DNA of 64,000 nucleotides, from contig NZ_CP071090.1 in NCBI RefSeq assembly GCF_017301735.1, positions 1,736,001-1,800,000 of the forward strand, given 5' to 3'. This document shows, piece by piece, positions 62,442-64,000 of this stretch (its first letter is position 1; each line of letters opens with the position of its first letter). A program made the position numbers and the translations under genes. Source of the DNA: Pyxidicoccus parkwaysis. Lineage in GTDB: Bacteria > Myxococcota > Myxococcia > Myxococcales > Myxococcaceae. The notes below the pieces were generated by a model. It saw only the letters and a list, made by a program, of their open reading frames with translations. It was not told the DNA's origin and searched no databases.

Positions 62442-62843
62442 CTAGAGGGCCGCCAGCTTCTTCTTCGAGCTGAAGTGGCGGAAGAAGGCGATGATTTCTT
62501 CCACGGCCACCTTCACGTCGGTGGCGTCCTGGAATTCCGACTCCAGGAAGATGCCACCGCACGACTCGCACGTGTCGTAGTGGAGCGGGTGCTGGCGGTC
62601 ACCCCCGTCCACGCGGACAAGGTCCACCTGGCATTCGGGGCATTGGCCCGTCAATGCCTCCGCATCTACCTTGCCGCCCTGGCTCTCCAGCCCGGGGAGG
62701 TTGTTGTGGAGGAGGACCCGGTTCAGGTCCGCGACGTCGATCCAGAGACCGCCGCACTCTCCACACTTTCGCAACGTCAAGTCTTCCCCCTCGAGATCTG
62801 CCATCTCGACGTTGCAGCTGGGGCAATCCATGGGGCGGTTCAT
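62442..62843 (-). CDS. TFIIB-type zinc-ribbon protein
   Basis: The 133-residue protein has two zinc ribbons of the zf-TFIIB domain family (CPSCNVEMADLEGEDLTLRKCGECGGLWID and CPECQVDLVRVDGG...CESCGGIF are the paired CxxC sets), with helical spacers between and after. It probably binds metal and a protein or nucleic acid partner; the role is unknown. ATG 62843 has AGGAG adjacent; the frame is open further upstream without need. It lies 129 bases downstream of murA on the same strand. Confidence 0.82.
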   Translation of the reverse strand: MNRPMDCPSCNVEMADLEGEDLTLRKCGECGGLWIDVADLNRVLLHNNLPGLESQGGKVDAEALTGQCPECQVDLVRVDGGDRQHPLHYDTCESCGGIFLESEFQDATDVKVAVEEIIAFFRHFSSKKKLAAL

Positions 62844-62972
62844 TCTCCTGCAGTGGGGGAGGGATGCTCCCCAGTGGTTCGGAGAATGATAGGTCGTGCG
62901 AAAATTCGGATGCAACCCACGTTGCCGCTTCTGTTGGCAACGCGCCGTCTCGTCGCCCCTCCCCTCAGTCCC

Positions 62973-64000
<1,028 letters not shown>

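Overview
The window is high-GC DNA (roughly 70% G+C, strong G/C bias at third codon positions) that reads like a myxobacterial chromosome (Myxococcota, Myxococcus/Corallococcus/Pyxidicoccus type). This placement is inferred from the gene mix: Hanks-type Ser/Thr kinases, a DUF4388 protein, ELWxxDGT- and RCC1-repeat proteins, PA0069-type radical SAM, an ScfR/RamB-type regulator, many lipoproteins, and a promoter site resembling the published M. xanthus LexA box. No rRNA, CRISPR array, insertion sequence or phage module was seen. One tRNA (Gly, anticodon CCC) is present.

Layout. 1-20 kb is mostly housekeeping: the end of ruvA, an ELW-repeat lipoprotein, an alcohol dehydrogenase/MBL-fold pair, ruvB (4 kb from ruvA), lpxC, a DsbA-like lipoprotein, a DUF4388 protein, pepA, a TauE/SafE exporter with its DUF1634 partner, an ScfR-like regulator with a TPR protein, and fabF. 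20-26 kb holds a thioesterase/TetR operon, a gluzincin-type metallopeptidase lipoprotein, a YceI protein and a bufferin-like bufABC set: a small Cys-rich precursor with EGxC motifs, a DUF692/MNIO enzyme and a DUF2063 partner.

26-33 kb on the minus strand is a tight five-gene operon: ECF sigma factor, zinc-finger anti-sigma factor, a lipoprotein caspase with a PEGA-like segment and an outer-membrane-barrel-like C-terminus, a Cys-rich lipoprotein, and a large Ig/PKD plus propeller lipoprotein. This is the most unusual system in the window. I infer an envelope-located caspase module under its own sigma factor.

33-44 kb: serC, a chalcone-isomerase-like exported protein, a GlsB/YeaQ membrane protein, a PA0069 radical SAM protein behind a LexA-like box, a MEDS histidine kinase, a small Cys-rich exported protein, a Ser/Thr kinase, a divergent epimerase/TetR pair with twin operators, and an AraC regulator after a gene-poor, less GC-rich stretch. 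44-58 kb is accessory and rich in secreted or repeat proteins: a truncated FG-GAP gene, a second Cys-rich exported protein, a protein with 120-bp tandem repeats, a dimethylformamidase-like protein fused to a seven-repeat PLL-type lectin propeller, an RCC1 protein, a sigma-like protein overlapping a zinc-finger/kinase/TPR protein, and a cytochrome c-like protein. 58-64 kb: a lipoprotein, a decayed histidine kinase fragment, tRNA-Gly with a terminator, an EPN-repeat lipoprotein, a discoidin-like exported protein, a TFIIB-type zinc-ribbon protein and most of murA.

All assignments come from reading motifs by eye. No database search or structure prediction was run.
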